A stretch of DNA of 64,000 nt, from assembly GCA_963798655.1 (NCBI GenBank), contig CAWCUH010000007.1, positions 372,001 through 436,000 of the forward strand, given 5' to 3'. Each line of letters starts with the position of its first letter. The stretch's first letter is position 1. The stretch comes from CAVSMC01 sp963798655. GTDB lineage: Bacteria > Pseudomonadota > Gammaproteobacteria > Burkholderiales > Casimicrobiaceae. The notes under the pieces were generated by a model that made no database searches, was not told where the DNA came from, and saw only the letters and a list, made by a program, of their open reading frames with translations. Below are positions 41,238 to 49,940 of the stretch, one piece after another. Position numbers and translations under genes: made by a program.

Positions 41238-43901
41238 TCAACCGAGCTTGGTGAGCAGCGTCTGCGCCTCGCTCTTCTGCTGGTCGTCGCCTTCGTGCAG
41301 CACTTCCTGCAGGATCTCGCGCGCGCCTTCGACGTCGCCCATCTCCTGATACGCCTTCGCGAGGTCGAGCTTCGTCGCCGCGTCGTGCCATTGGCCGTCG
41401 AGCACCGACGGCGTCGGATCCTCGAACGTCGACTTCTCGGGATCGAACGAGAGGTCGAGCTTGTCGAGCTCGATCGCCGCCTGCGGACGCGCGAGCGCCG
41501 GAGCGGCCGCGCTGGCGAACGCCGGCTCGCGCTCGGGCGCGCCGCGCATCGGTGGCGGCTTGTCGGCAGCGTCCAGCCTGAAGTCGACGTCCATCGGCGA
41601 TGCGGGCTTCGCCGCCGGCGCGCTCGGCATCAGGCCGGCGTTGGAGGCCGTCTTCGCCTTGTCGATCGCGCTGTCGACGCCGGACAAAAGCGATGTCGCG
41701 CTCGCACGCGCCGTCTTCTCGAGCTCGGTTTGCGCGCCGGCGAGGATTTCCATTGGCGACTTCGGCTTGGCGCCCGACGTCGGCGAGATCGAAATTTCGT
41801 CGTCGAGCTTGAAGTCCATGCCGCTGTCGGCGCCAAGCGCCGGCGCGACGTCGTCGGGCACCGGCGGACGCATCGCCTGCTCGGGCTTCAACTCCGGCGG
41901 CATCGCGAACGACTGCGTATCGCCGGCGGGCGTCACGCCTTCCTTCGCTCCGCTGGCGGCGCTCGCCGCGGCCGCCGCCGCCGCTGCGCCGACGGCGCCC
42001 TCGGCGAACATCGGATTGTTCGGATCGAGCTGACGGCCGAGCGCAACCGCCTTTTGCCACGTCTCGCCCTGGCCCTGCGACACCGAGTAGAGCTCGGCCG
42101 CCACCGTCTCGAACGCCGACGGCTTGTTGTGCTGCGCATGGATCTCGAGCAGCTTCAGGTAGATCTCCTGCCGCTGCGGATCCTTCTTCAGCGCATCCTT
42201 CAGGATTTCCTCGGCCTGCGCGTCGCGTCCGTAGGCGAGGTAGACCTCCGCCTCGGCGATCGGATCGACCTCGTCGGTATCGATGTTGCCGAGACCTTCG
42301 CGACTGAAGTCGCTTGCGAGCGAATTGTCGCCGGTGTTGACGACACCGCCGCCGGTGGATCCGAACACCGTGTTCGTCTTGATGTCGGTGCCCGAGATGA
42401 TGCTGTCCTCGAACTTCGTCGTCTTGCGCCGGCGTGCTGCAACGAGTGCCGCGATGCCCCCGAGGATCGCGAGCGCGCCCGCGCCCAGCGCCCATGCCGG
42501 CGTGCCGGACAGCAGATCGTCGATGAACGACGGCTCCGCTTTGGGCGCCGCCTTGGCGGGCGCCTTCGGCGTTGTCTTCGGCGCTTCGGTCTTCGGCGGC
42601 TCTGCCTTCGGCGGCTCGACCTTCGCCGGCTCCTGCTTCGGCGGCTCGACCTTCGGCGGCTCGGGTGCCTTCGCCGGCTCGGCGGCCGTCGGCTCCGGCG
42701 CCTTGGCCGGCTCAGCCTTGGCCGGCTCCGCCTTCGCGGGCTCCGGTGCCTTCGCTGCGGGTGCCGGCGGCGCGGTCGTGATCGGTGTCGCGGCCTTCGA
42801 CGGCTCGGCCTTGCCCTTCGCCGCATCGCTTTGCGTCTGCAGCTGAGCCATCGTCTGGCTCTTGAGCTCGACGGCACGCTGCATGTCCTGCAGCGTCTTC
42901 TCGAGATCGGCGATCCGCTGCTGCGCTTCCTTCAGCTGCTTGTCGCGCGCGATCGCTTCCTCGGCTGCACCGGCGGCGCCCTTGCCCTGTCCGGCCTCGC
43001 GCGATACGCGCAACTGATCGCGTCCGGCGGACGCCGCGGCTGCCTTCTCCTCGACCGCCGTACCGATGCGTCCGGTCGCTGCGCGAGCGCCCGGGGCGCC
43101 TTCCGCCGACGGCGCCGCCGCGGCGACGCGATCGCGATAAGCGCGCCAATCGGACGCCTGCACGCGAACGACCTTGGTCGCCTCGCTCGGACTCGCCGTT
43201 GCAGCCTCGTCGGCGGACGGGATCGTCATGATGGCGCCGGTGCGCAGCCGGTTCATGTTGCTGCCGTCGAACGCGTTCGCGTTGCTCCTGAACATCGCGA
43301 CGAGCATCTGCTCGAGCGTCACCGTGTCGGGCTTGTGCTGCGTCGCGATCTTCGACAGCGTGTCGCCGCGCTTCACCGTGTAGGTATCGCCCGCCTGCGC
43401 CTGCGCGCGGCCCTCGGGCGCCGGCGTCGGCGCGACGGGTCGCGTCGTCGCTGCGCCGGGACGAACCGGCGTAACCGGTTCCACCGCTGCGCTCATCTGC
43501 GGAATGCCGGGAGGATCGAGCAGGAACGTGTAGGCGCGAACGACGCGTCCCGAAGACCAGTTCATCTCGACGAGCAAATCGAGGTACGGCTCGTTCACGG
43601 CGCCGCTCGTCGTGACGATCAGCATCGGCTGCGCGCTGGAGCGGTCGAGGGTGACGCGCGCGCGCGACAAAACGCCCTGGTACGTCAGGTTGTTCTGCCG
43701 ATACAGCGACGAGTCGGCCACTTTCGCAGCGAGTGAATCGAGCTCGTCCTTTTGCGCGGACGTGAGCTCGATCTGCGCGGACAGCGGTTGACCGAGCGAC
43801 GATTGCACGGTCAGCTTGCCGAGGCCGAGGGCCATCGCGACACCCGGCAGCGCGAGCGCCGTCGCCACCACACTCAGCCTGAAAATCGAATTTGCTCGCA
43901 T
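41238..43901 (-). CDS. fimV: FimV-family pole-associated protein
   Basis: Large inner-membrane, peptidoglycan-binding protein linked to type IV pilus and cell-pole organisation. The 887-aa product has a signal peptide (about residues 1-24), then a beta-rich N-terminal domain (LGKLTVQSSLGQPLSAQIEL). A LysM domain follows near 175-220 (TVKRGDTLSKIA), then a coiled-coil (about 310-360) and a Pro/Lys/Glu/Ala repeat stretch (about 375-455). One membrane segment lies near 475-495. Acidic cytoplasmic TPR-like regions and a C-terminal FimV domain (DLAKAYQEMGDVEGAREIL) complete it. ATG 43901 precedes the signal peptide. It lies downstream of asd in the usual betaproteobacterial order. Confidence 0.93.
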   Translation of the reverse strand: MRANSIFRLSVVATALALPGVAMALGLGKLTVQSSLGQPLSAQIELTSAQKDELDSLAAKVADSSLYRQNNLTYQGVLSRARVTLDRSSAQPMLIVTTSGAVNEPYLDLLVEMNWSSGRVVRAYTFLLDPPGIPQMSAAVEPVTPVRPGAATTRPVAPTPAPEGRAQAQAGDTYTVKRGDTLSKIATQHKPDTVTLEQMLVAMFRSNANAFDGSNMNRLRTGAIMTIPSADEAATASPSEATKVVRVQASDWRAYRDRVAAAAPSAEGAPGARAATGRIGTAVEEKAAAASAGRDQLRVSREAGQGKGAAGAAEEAIARDKQLKEAQQRIADLEKTLQDMQRAVELKSQTMAQLQTQSDAAKGKAEPSKAATPITTAPPAPAAKAPEPAKAEPAKAEPAKAPEPTAAEPAKAPEPPKVEPPKQEPAKVEPPKAEPPKTEAPKTTPKAPAKAAPKAEPSFIDDLLSGTPAWALGAGALAILGGIAALVAARRRKTTKFEDSIISGTDIKTNTVFGSTGGGVVNTGDNSLASDFSREGLGNIDTDEVDPIAEAEVYLAYGRDAQAEEILKDALKKDPQRQEIYLKLLEIHAQHNKPSAFETVAAELYSVSQGQGETWQKAVALGRQLDPNNPMFAEGAVGAAAAAAAASAASGAKEGVTPAGDTQSFAMPPELKPEQAMRPPVPDDVAPALGADSGMDFKLDDEISISPTSGAKPKSPMEILAGAQTELEKTARASATSLLSGVDSAIDKAKTASNAGLMPSAPAAKPASPMDVDFRLDAADKPPPMRGAPEREPAFASAAAPALARPQAAIELDKLDLSFDPEKSTFEDPTPSVLDGQWHDAATKLDLAKAYQEMGDVEGAREILQEVLHEGDDQQKSEAQTLLTKLG

Positions 43902-43937
43902 GCCGACCCTTTCGGATAATTCGGACAACGCAGCCGA

Positions 43938-43966
43938 ACCATAACATCATGGGTTTAGCCGTGCAA
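43938..43966 (-). promoter_or_regulatory. Candidate fimV promoter
   Basis: On the minus strand TTGCAC (43961-43966) and TATGGT (43938-43943) are 17 bp apart, giving a start about 30 nt before the fimV ATG. The minus-35 lies inside the hairpin-forming sequence described for the opposite strand, so structure or an opposing transcript could interfere with this promoter. Confidence 0.5.
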
Positions 43967-43995
43967 GCTAAACCCCGGTATTAGCTTGCTTTTTT
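43963..43995 (+). terminator. Intrinsic terminator, plus strand, upstream of fimV
   Basis: GCAAGCTAA (43963-43971), a 9-nt loop, and its exact complement TTAGCTTGC (43981-43989) are followed by six T (43990-43995). No protein gene on the plus strand precedes it. A competing 9-bp hairpin, GGGTTTAGC/GCTAAACCC (43951-43959 and 43967-43975), shares its left arm. Confidence 0.6.
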
Positions 43996-44261
43996 CGGTG
44001 GACTCCACACGGGCCGCCGCGTGAAATCATGCCACCATGCTAACGACGGAGCGCAATCGCTGGCGCGCCCTCGCCGCCGGCCAACAACATATTGTGCCGA
44101 AGCGCGGCCCCTGGCGCCATCGCATCGACGCGGATCGCAGTCGCGTCGGTGCTCCCGCGGGCGCCGCGCATAAAACATACGCAAAAGTGGCGGTCCGCGA
44201 GCACCATCGCGATTGCCGGCATAAGTCGACCGGCGACCCGCGCGCGACAGTGCGAGGCGCG
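43996..44261. other. Intergenic region between asd and fimV
   Basis: With the promoter area to its left this makes a 360-bp gap. A minus-strand ORF of 60 codons (44040-44222) is present, but its composition is unremarkable, it lacks a Shine-Dalgarno and I recognise nothing in it. I see no terminator for asd reading leftward. Confidence 0.4.
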
Positions 44262-45374
44262 CTAGCGCGTAAGCAGGATGCGTACCATGCGGCGCAGCGG
44301 CTCCGCGGCGCCCCACAGCAGCTGATCGCCGACGGTGAACGCGCCGAGGTACTGCGCGCCCATCGCGAGCTTGCGCACGCGGCCGACGGGCACTTCGAGC
44401 GACCCGGTCACCGCCGCGGGCGTGAGCCGCCTGATGCTCTCCTCGCGCACGTTCGGAACGACGCGGACCCATTCGTTGCCCGACGCGAGCATGCGCTCGA
44501 CTTCGGCGAGCGGGACGTCGCGGCGCAACTTGATCGTCAGCGCCTGCGAGTGGCAGCGCATCGCGCCGATGCGCACGCAGATCGACTCGACCGCAATCGC
44601 GTCGCCTGCCGCGCGGCCGAGGATCTTGTTCGTCTCCGCGCTGCCTTTCCACTCCTCGCGGCTCACGCCGTCGCCCAAGTCCTTGTCGATCCACGGGATC
44701 AGGCTTCCCGCCAGCGGGACGCCGAAGTGCTCGGTGGGGAAGCGGTCGTCGCGCAGGATGCCCGCGACTTCGCGGTCGATGTCGAGAATCGCCGAATTCG
44801 GATCGTCGAGCAGGTCCTTTGCGGCGAGGTGCGCCTCGCCCATCTGCATCAGCAGCTCGCGCATGTTCTGCGCGCCGGCGCCCGACGCCGCCTGATACGT
44901 CATGCACGTCATCCATTCGATCAGGTCTTCGCGAAACAACCCCGCGAGCGCCATCATCATCAGGCTGACCGTGCAGTTGCCGCCGATGTAGTTCTTCACG
45001 CCGCGAGCGAGCGCGGCGTCGATCACGTCGCGGTTCACGGGGTCGAGAATGATGACGGCGTCGTCCTTCATCCGCAGCGCCGACGCCGCATCGATCCAGT
45101 AGCCGTTCCAGCCGAGGCCGCGAAGCTTCGGGAAGACCTCGTTCGTATAGTCGCCGCCCTGGCAGGTGACGATCGCGTCGAGCTTCGCGAGCGACTCGAT
45201 GTCGCCCGCGCTTTTCAGCGGCGCCGTCCTGCGGCCGATCGCCGGACCATCGCCGCCGACTTTCGACGTCGAGAAGAACGCCGCGTCGATGTGATCGAAG
45301 TCGCGCTCGGCGATCATGCGCTGCATGAGCACCGACCCGACCATCCCGCGCCAACCGACGAATCCGACTCGCAT
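44262..45374 (-). CDS. asd: Aspartate-semialdehyde dehydrogenase
   Basis: Reduces aspartyl phosphate to aspartate semialdehyde for lysine, threonine, methionine and diaminopimelate synthesis. The 370-aa protein has the NADP motif VGFVGWRGMVGSVL at the N terminus, the catalytic Cys in YIGGNCTVSLMM near residue 135, YQAASGAGAQNM near 162 and the catalytic His in IGAMRCHSQAL near 274. It follows leuB by 181 bp with a small unremarkable ORF between (45452-45550). Confidence 0.96.
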   Translation of the reverse strand: MRVGFVGWRGMVGSVLMQRMIAERDFDHIDAAFFSTSKVGGDGPAIGRRTAPLKSAGDIESLAKLDAIVTCQGGDYTNEVFPKLRGLGWNGYWIDAASALRMKDDAVIILDPVNRDVIDAALARGVKNYIGGNCTVSLMMMALAGLFREDLIEWMTCMTYQAASGAGAQNMRELLMQMGEAHLAAKDLLDDPNSAILDIDREVAGILRDDRFPTEHFGVPLAGSLIPWIDKDLGDGVSREEWKGSAETNKILGRAAGDAIAVESICVRIGAMRCHSQALTIKLRRDVPLAEVERMLASGNEWVRVVPNVREESIRRLTPAAVTGSLEVPVGRVRKLAMGAQYLGAFTVGDQLLWGAAEPLRRMVRILLTR

Positions 45375-45555
45375 GGTGTCCGCCTTTCCCGCGCTTTTCG
45401 GTTCGCCCCCGGAACCGCGGGCGGGGGCGCGATCAGGGGCCGAGCGACCGGTCAGGTCGTCTTGCGCGTGATCGTCTTGAAGCGGCCGAGCGCGGCCACC
45501 ACCGCTGTACACGGGTGACGAACCACGGCGGCGGACGGCGGTGCGCGCATGGCCG

Positions 45556-46647
45556 TTATCGTACCACGGCGACGGCGTTTTGGTGCAATGCAGCAATCAC
45601 CGCCGCACCCATGGCGCGCGTGCCGATCGGCGTATCGCCCGCTGCCGCGATGTCGGCCGTCCGCTTGCCCTGCCGCAGCACGCTGCGCACGGCGCGCTCG
45701 ATTCGATCCGCGATGTCGGCGCGTGCGAACGTGTAGCGGAACATCATGGCGACCGACAGCATCGTCGCCAGCGGATTCGCCTTGTCCTGGCCGGCGATGT
45801 CGGGCGCGGACCCGTGGATCGGCTCGTAAAGACCCTTGCGATTCGCGTCGAGCGACGCCGACGGAAGCATGCCGATCGAGCCGGCGAGCATCGACGCCTC
45901 GTCGGACAGGATGTCGCCGAACAGGTTGCCCGTGACGATCACGTCGAACTGCTTCGGGTTGCGCACGAGCTGCATCGCGGCGTTGTCGACGTACATGTGC
46001 GTCAACGCGACGTCGGGATAGTCGTGCGCGATGCGCGTGACGACCTCGCGCCACAGGATCGACGTGTCGAGCACGTTCGCCTTGTCGACCGAGCACAGCT
46101 TGCGAGCCCGTGCACGCGCCGTCTCGAAGCCGATGCGCGCGATGCGCTCGATCTCGGCCACGCTGTAGCGCATCGTGTCGAAGCCCTCGTCGTCGCCTTG
46201 CGCGGATTTGCGTCGCCCGCGCGGCTCGCCGAAGTAGATGTCGCCGGTCAGCTCGCGGACGATCATCAGGTCGAGCCCGGACACGACTTCGCTCTTCAAC
46301 GTCGACGCCGAGGCGAGCTCGGCATAGAGCAGCGCCGGCCGCAGGTTCGCGAACAGGCCGAGCGCCTTGCGAATGCCGAGGATGCCCTGCTCGGGACGAA
46401 GCTCGCGCGGCAGCGCGTCGTACGCGGGACCGCCGACGGCGCCGAGCAGCACCGCATCGGCCGCCTGCGCGCATGCCAGCGTCGCCGGCGGCAACGGATG
46501 CTTCGCAGCGTCGTAACCGGCGCCGCCGATCGGCGCGGTGTCGGTTTCGATCGCGAGCCCTTCGCGGCGCAGCGCGTCGAGCAGCCCGAGCGCCTGGGCG
46601 ACGATCTCGGGGCCGATGCCGTCTCCCGGAAGGACGGCGATCTTCAC
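45556..46647 (-). CDS. leuB: 3-isopropylmalate dehydrogenase
   Basis: Third leucine step, NAD-dependent oxidative decarboxylation of 3-isopropylmalate. The 363-aa protein has KIAVLPGDGIGPEIV at the start and LLYAELASASTLK near residue 105. The Mg-binding DILSDEASMLAGSIGMLPSA is near 240, and NAD-binding HGSAPDIAGQDKANP near 275. The start is GTG 46647, overlapping the leuD stop in GTGA, so translation is coupled. Confidence 0.96.
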   Translation of the reverse strand: MKIAVLPGDGIGPEIVAQALGLLDALRREGLAIETDTAPIGGAGYDAAKHPLPPATLACAQAADAVLLGAVGGPAYDALPRELRPEQGILGIRKALGLFANLRPALLYAELASASTLKSEVVSGLDLMIVRELTGDIYFGEPRGRRKSAQGDDEGFDTMRYSVAEIERIARIGFETARARARKLCSVDKANVLDTSILWREVVTRIAHDYPDVALTHMYVDNAAMQLVRNPKQFDVIVTGNLFGDILSDEASMLAGSIGMLPSASLDANRKGLYEPIHGSAPDIAGQDKANPLATMLSVAMMFRYTFARADIADRIERAVRSVLRQGKRTADIAAAGDTPIGTRAMGAAVIAALHQNAVAVVR

Positions 46648-47282
46648 GCGAGCCAGGGCTGCTCGGCCAGATGCCGCGCCTCGTACGCGCGGATGTCGTC
46701 GGCGTGCGTGAGCGTGATGCCGATCTCGTCGAGCCCGTTCAGCAGGCAGTGCTTGCGAAACGGATCGATGTCGAATCCGTACGCGACCGAGCCGTCCTTC
46801 GTCGACACCGTCTGCCGCTCGACGTCGATCGTCAGCACGAAATTGGGGAATGCCGCGACGTCGTGGAACAGCCGGTCGACCTGCGACTCGGTGAGCACGA
46901 TCGGCAGCAGCCCGTTCTTCAGGCTGTTCGTCTGGAAGATGTCGGCGAACGACGGCGCGATCATCGCCCGGAATCCGAAATCGGCAAGCGCCCACGGCGC
47001 GTGCTCGCGTGAGCTGCCGCAGCCGAAGTTGCGCCGCGCGAGCAGGATCGTCGCGCCCTGGAAGCGCGGCTCATTCAGCACGAACGACGGGTTGCGCGGC
47101 CGGCGCGAATTGTCCATTCCCGGCTCGCCGTGGTCGAGATAGCGCCACTCGTCGAACAGGTTCGGCCCGAAGCCCGAGCGCTTGATCGACTTCAGGAACT
47201 GCTTCGGGATGATCGCGTCGGTGTCGACGTTCGCGCGGTCGAGCGGCGCGACGAGCCCGGTGTGGATGCGAAACGGCTGCAT
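46644..47282 (-). CDS. leuD: 3-isopropylmalate dehydratase small subunit
   Basis: Small subunit of the aconitase-like isomerase acting with LeuC. The 212-aa protein has VDTDAIIPKQFLK near residue 20 and the substrate-loop motif RRNFGCGSSREHAPWAL near 75. ATG 47282 was chosen: MQPFRIHTG is the usual beginning. The entericidin gene ends 14 bp upstream and leuB follows with a 4-bp overlap. Confidence 0.96.
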   Translation of the reverse strand: MQPFRIHTGLVAPLDRANVDTDAIIPKQFLKSIKRSGFGPNLFDEWRYLDHGEPGMDNSRRPRNPSFVLNEPRFQGATILLARRNFGCGSSREHAPWALADFGFRAMIAPSFADIFQTNSLKNGLLPIVLTESQVDRLFHDVAAFPNFVLTIDVERQTVSTKDGSVAYGFDIDPFRKHCLLNGLDEIGITLTHADDIRAYEARHLAEQPWLA

Positions 47283-47296
47283 GAGACTCCCGACGC

Positions 47297-47443
47297 CTAT
47301 TTCGGCTTCGACTTGTCGGCTGCCTTCTCGATCGCCTGGCCGCCTGCCTTCACGTCCTTGCCGACCCCTTCGACCGTGTTGCAGCCCGCGACGGCGAAGG
47401 CGAATCCGGCGAGCACGAACAGCGCAACGATTTTCCTGACCAT
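47297..47443 (-). CDS. Entericidin-family small lipoprotein
   Basis: A 48-aa membrane lipoprotein of the EcnA/EcnB family. The signal is VRKIVALFVLAGFAFAVAGC with Cys21 as the lipidated residue, followed by NTVEGVGKDVKAGGQAIEKA, which is the family consensus. AAGGAG precedes ATG 47443 by 7 nt. Entericidins are linked to envelope stress and programmed lysis in E. coli, but function here is unknown. It sits between leuC and leuD, a placement seen in Burkholderia relatives. Confidence 0.9.
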   Translation of the reverse strand: MVRKIVALFVLAGFAFAVAGCNTVEGVGKDVKAGGQAIEKAADKSKPK

Positions 47444-47461
47444 CGTTTTTCTCCTTCTCAC

Positions 47462-48871
47462 CTAGACGAGTCGACGGACGTCGACGAAGCGGCCCGCGAG
47501 CGCGGCTGCCGCCGCCATCGTCGGGCTCACGAGATGCGTGCGGCCGCCGGCGCCCTGGCGGCCTTCGAAATTGCGGTTCGACGTCGACGCGCAGCGCTCG
47601 CCCGGCTCGAGCCGGTCGTCGTTCATCGCGAGGCACATCGAGCACCCCGGCTCGCGCCACTCGAATCCCGCTTCGCGAAACACGCGATCGAGGCCCTCGC
47701 GCTCGGCCTGCGCCTTGACGAGCCCCGAACCGGGCACGACGAGCGCGAGCTTGACGCTCGACGCGACGCGCCGTCCGCGCGCGACCGACGCTGCCGCGCG
47801 CAGATCCTCGATGCGCGAATTGGTGCACGAGCCGATGAACACCTTGTCGATCGCGATCTCCTGCATCGCCGTGTTGGGCTTGAGGCCCATGTACGCGAGC
47901 GCGCGCTCGATGCTGTCGCGCCGCGATGCGTCGCGCTCCTTGTCGGGATCGGGCACGCGATCGTCGATCGACACGACCATCTCCGGGGACGTCCCCCATG
48001 TCACCTGCGGCGTGATCGATGCGGCGTCGATGTCGAGCGTGCGATCGAAGCGCGCGCCCTCGTCGCTGTGCAGCGTGCGCCAGTACGCGAGCGCGCGATC
48101 CCACGCGTCGCCGGTGGGCGCGAGCGGCCGGCCGCGCAGATAGTCGAGCGTCGCATCGTCGACGGCGATCATGCCGGCGCGCGCGCCCGCCTCGATCGCC
48201 ATGTTGCAGACGGTCATCCGGCCTTCCATCGAAAGCAACCGCACGGCGCTGCCGCCGAACTCGATCGCGTGGCCGCTGCCGCCAGCGGTGCCGATGCGGC
48301 CGATGACCGACAGCACGAGGTCCTTCGCCGCGACGCCGCGCGCGAGACGGCCGTCGGCGCGGATCAGCATCGACTTCGCCTTCTTCGTGATCAGGCATTG
48401 CGTCGCGAGCACGTGCTCGACTTCCGACGTGCCGATGCCGAACGCGAGCGCCGCGAAAGCGCCGTGCGTGCTGGTGTGCGAGTCGCCGCAGACGACCGTC
48501 ATGCCGGGCAGGGTTGCGCCCTGCTCGGGCCCGATCACGTGAACGATGCCCTGCCGTCGATCGCGAAACGGGAAGTACGCCTTCGCGCCGGTCGCCCTGA
48601 TGTTCGCGTCGAGCGTGTCGACCTGCGTGCGCGAGATCGGATCGCGGATGCCCTGTTCCCAGTCCTTCGTCGGCGTGTTGTGGTCGGCGGTGGCGACGAT
48701 CGAATCGGCACGCCAGGGCTTGCGACCGGCGAGCTTCAACCCCTCGTACGCCTGCGGGCTCGTCACCTCGTGCACCAGGTGACGATCGATGTAGAGCAGC
48801 ACCGTGCCGTCGGCTTCGGTGCGAACGACGTGGACGTCGAAAACCTTGTCGTAGAGCGTCGATGCGTGCAT
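47462..48871 (-). CDS. leuC: 3-isopropylmalate dehydratase large subunit
   Basis: Catalytic 4Fe-4S subunit that isomerises 2- to 3-isopropylmalate. The 469-aa protein has VCGDSHTSTHGAFAALAFGI near residue 128. The cluster cysteines are in FIGSCTNSRIEDL near 346 and in EPGCSMCLAMN near 408. ADHNTPT is near 63. ATG 48871 fits the family start. miaA ends 36 bp upstream, so leuC may be read from the mutL-miaA transcript or from a promoter in miaA. Confidence 0.96.
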   Translation of the reverse strand: MHASTLYDKVFDVHVVRTEADGTVLLYIDRHLVHEVTSPQAYEGLKLAGRKPWRADSIVATADHNTPTKDWEQGIRDPISRTQVDTLDANIRATGAKAYFPFRDRRQGIVHVIGPEQGATLPGMTVVCGDSHTSTHGAFAALAFGIGTSEVEHVLATQCLITKKAKSMLIRADGRLARGVAAKDLVLSVIGRIGTAGGSGHAIEFGGSAVRLLSMEGRMTVCNMAIEAGARAGMIAVDDATLDYLRGRPLAPTGDAWDRALAYWRTLHSDEGARFDRTLDIDAASITPQVTWGTSPEMVVSIDDRVPDPDKERDASRRDSIERALAYMGLKPNTAMQEIAIDKVFIGSCTNSRIEDLRAAASVARGRRVASSVKLALVVPGSGLVKAQAEREGLDRVFREAGFEWREPGCSMCLAMNDDRLEPGERCASTSNRNFEGRQGAGGRTHLVSPTMAAAAALAGRFVDVRRLV

Positions 48872-48907
48872 TTCGGGGAACGCGCGAGCCGGACAAAAAC
48901 GATCATT

Positions 48908-49837
48908 TTACCTCAGCGCCGACTCGACGCGGCGCGCTATGTCGTCGACGAGGCCCGGCGCCGCCGCGTCGAGTGCCGTCGCCGGCGTTGCCCGCAACCA
49001 CGTGAACTGGCGCTTCGCGAGCTGGCGCGTCGCCGCGATGGCGCGCGCGCGGAACGTCGCGAAATCGACGCTGCCGTCGATGTAGTCCCATGCCTGCCGA
49101 TAGCCGACGCAGCGCATCGAGGGCATCGTGGGCGCAAGCGGCAGCCGCGCACGCAGCGCGCCGAGTTCTGCGACGAGGCCCGCGTCGACCATCGCGTCGA
49201 ACCGGCGCGCGATCGCCGTGTGCAGTTGCGCGCGCTCGCGCGGCACGATCGCGAGCGCAAGAGTGGATCCGAGGGCGTCGCCGCCACCGCGCTCGGCGAT
49301 GAGCTCGGACAGCGGAACGCCGGCGAGCGCGTGCACTTCGAGCGCGCGCTGGATGCGCTGTGAATCCGTCGGCGCGAGCCGCGCCGCCGTGCCCGGGTCC
49401 ACTTTCGCAAGCTCTCCATGCAGCGACGGCCAGCCGTGGCGCGCCGCTCGCGCATCGATGTCGGCGCGTACTGCGGCATCCGCCGGCGGCAGCCGCGACA
49501 GCCCTTCGCGCAACGCCTTGAAGTAGAGCATCGTGCCGCCGACGAGCAACGGGAGCCGGCCGCGCGCGCGTACGGCGGCGACGACCGCGAGCGCGTCGGC
49601 GCGAAATCGCGCCGCCGAATACGACTCGGTGGGCTCGATCAGGTCGATCAGGTGGTGGGGCACGCGCGCGCGGGTCGCCACGTCGGGCTTCGCCGTCCCG
49701 ATGTCCATGCCGCGATAGATCTGCGCCGAATCGACGCTGACGATCTCGACGTCGAAGCGCTCGGCGAGCGCGAGTGCGAGCGCGCTCTTGCCCGAAGCCG
49801 TCGGACCCATGATCAGTACGGCGGGAAGGATGCTCAT
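48908..49837 (-). CDS. miaA: tRNA dimethylallyltransferase
   Basis: Adds the isopentenyl group to A37 of tRNAs that read UNN codons. The 309-aa protein has the P-loop IMGPTASGKSALALAL, the SVDSAQIYRGMDIGTAKP motif near residue 35, DSQRIQRALEV near 160 and MRCVGYRQAWDYI near 245. ATG 49837 was preferred over an upstream in-frame ATG because it directly precedes the conserved sequence. A REP-like palindrome lies just upstream between miaA and mutL. Confidence 0.95.
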   Translation of the reverse strand: MSILPAVLIMGPTASGKSALALALAERFDVEIVSVDSAQIYRGMDIGTAKPDVATRARVPHHLIDLIEPTESYSAARFRADALAVVAAVRARGRLPLLVGGTMLYFKALREGLSRLPPADAAVRADIDARAARHGWPSLHGELAKVDPGTAARLAPTDSQRIQRALEVHALAGVPLSELIAERGGGDALGSTLALAIVPRERAQLHTAIARRFDAMVDAGLVAELGALRARLPLAPTMPSMRCVGYRQAWDYIDGSVDFATFRARAIAATRQLAKRQFTWLRATPATALDAAAPGLVDDIARRVESALR

Positions 49838-49854
49838 TCCGTCAGACAGCAAAG

Positions 49855-49940
49855 AAATAGGGGACAGACCACGGTTTTCGCCGCGCGGTGCCGGCGGTGC
49901 CGACCGCTGGAGCGCAGAAAACGTGGTCTGTCCCCTATTT
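49855..49940. repeat. REP-like long palindrome (copy 2)
   Basis: Inverted repeat of about 24-25 bp (49855-49879 and 49917-49940) with one extra G in the left arm and a 37-nt GC-rich loop. The outermost 16 bases, AAATAGGGGACAGACC, equal those of the copy at 41171-41234; the inner arm sequence differs. The right edge touches the last base of the mutL stop codon, and the left edge is 17 bp from the miaA ATG. Confidence 0.85.

Larger units (their letters stand above)
43927..43995 (+). ncRNA. Candidate short RNA opposite the fimV promoter
   Basis: On the plus strand TTGCTC (43892-43897) and GATAAT (43915-43920), spaced 17 bp, could start a transcript near 43927. An intrinsic terminator ends it near 43995, so the RNA would be about 69 nt. 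It overlaps the fimV promoter and has no ORF of note. Inside it the segment 43963-43975 can pair either upstream or downstream, giving two exclusive hairpins. The promoter is a hexamer match only; expression is not shown. Confidence 0.3.

Noticed and set aside
41295..43736. Very long plus-strand ORF (over 800 codons) opposite fimV
   Set aside because: Arg/Gly/Leu-rich shadow of a GC-rich gene. fimV on the other strand has a signal peptide, LysM and the C-terminal FimV domain.
44040..44222. 60-codon ORF downstream of asd
   Set aside because: No Shine-Dalgarno, no motif, ordinary for random GC-rich sequence.
45452..45550. 32-codon ORF between leuB and asd
   Set aside because: Too short and featureless to support, although it fills the gap.
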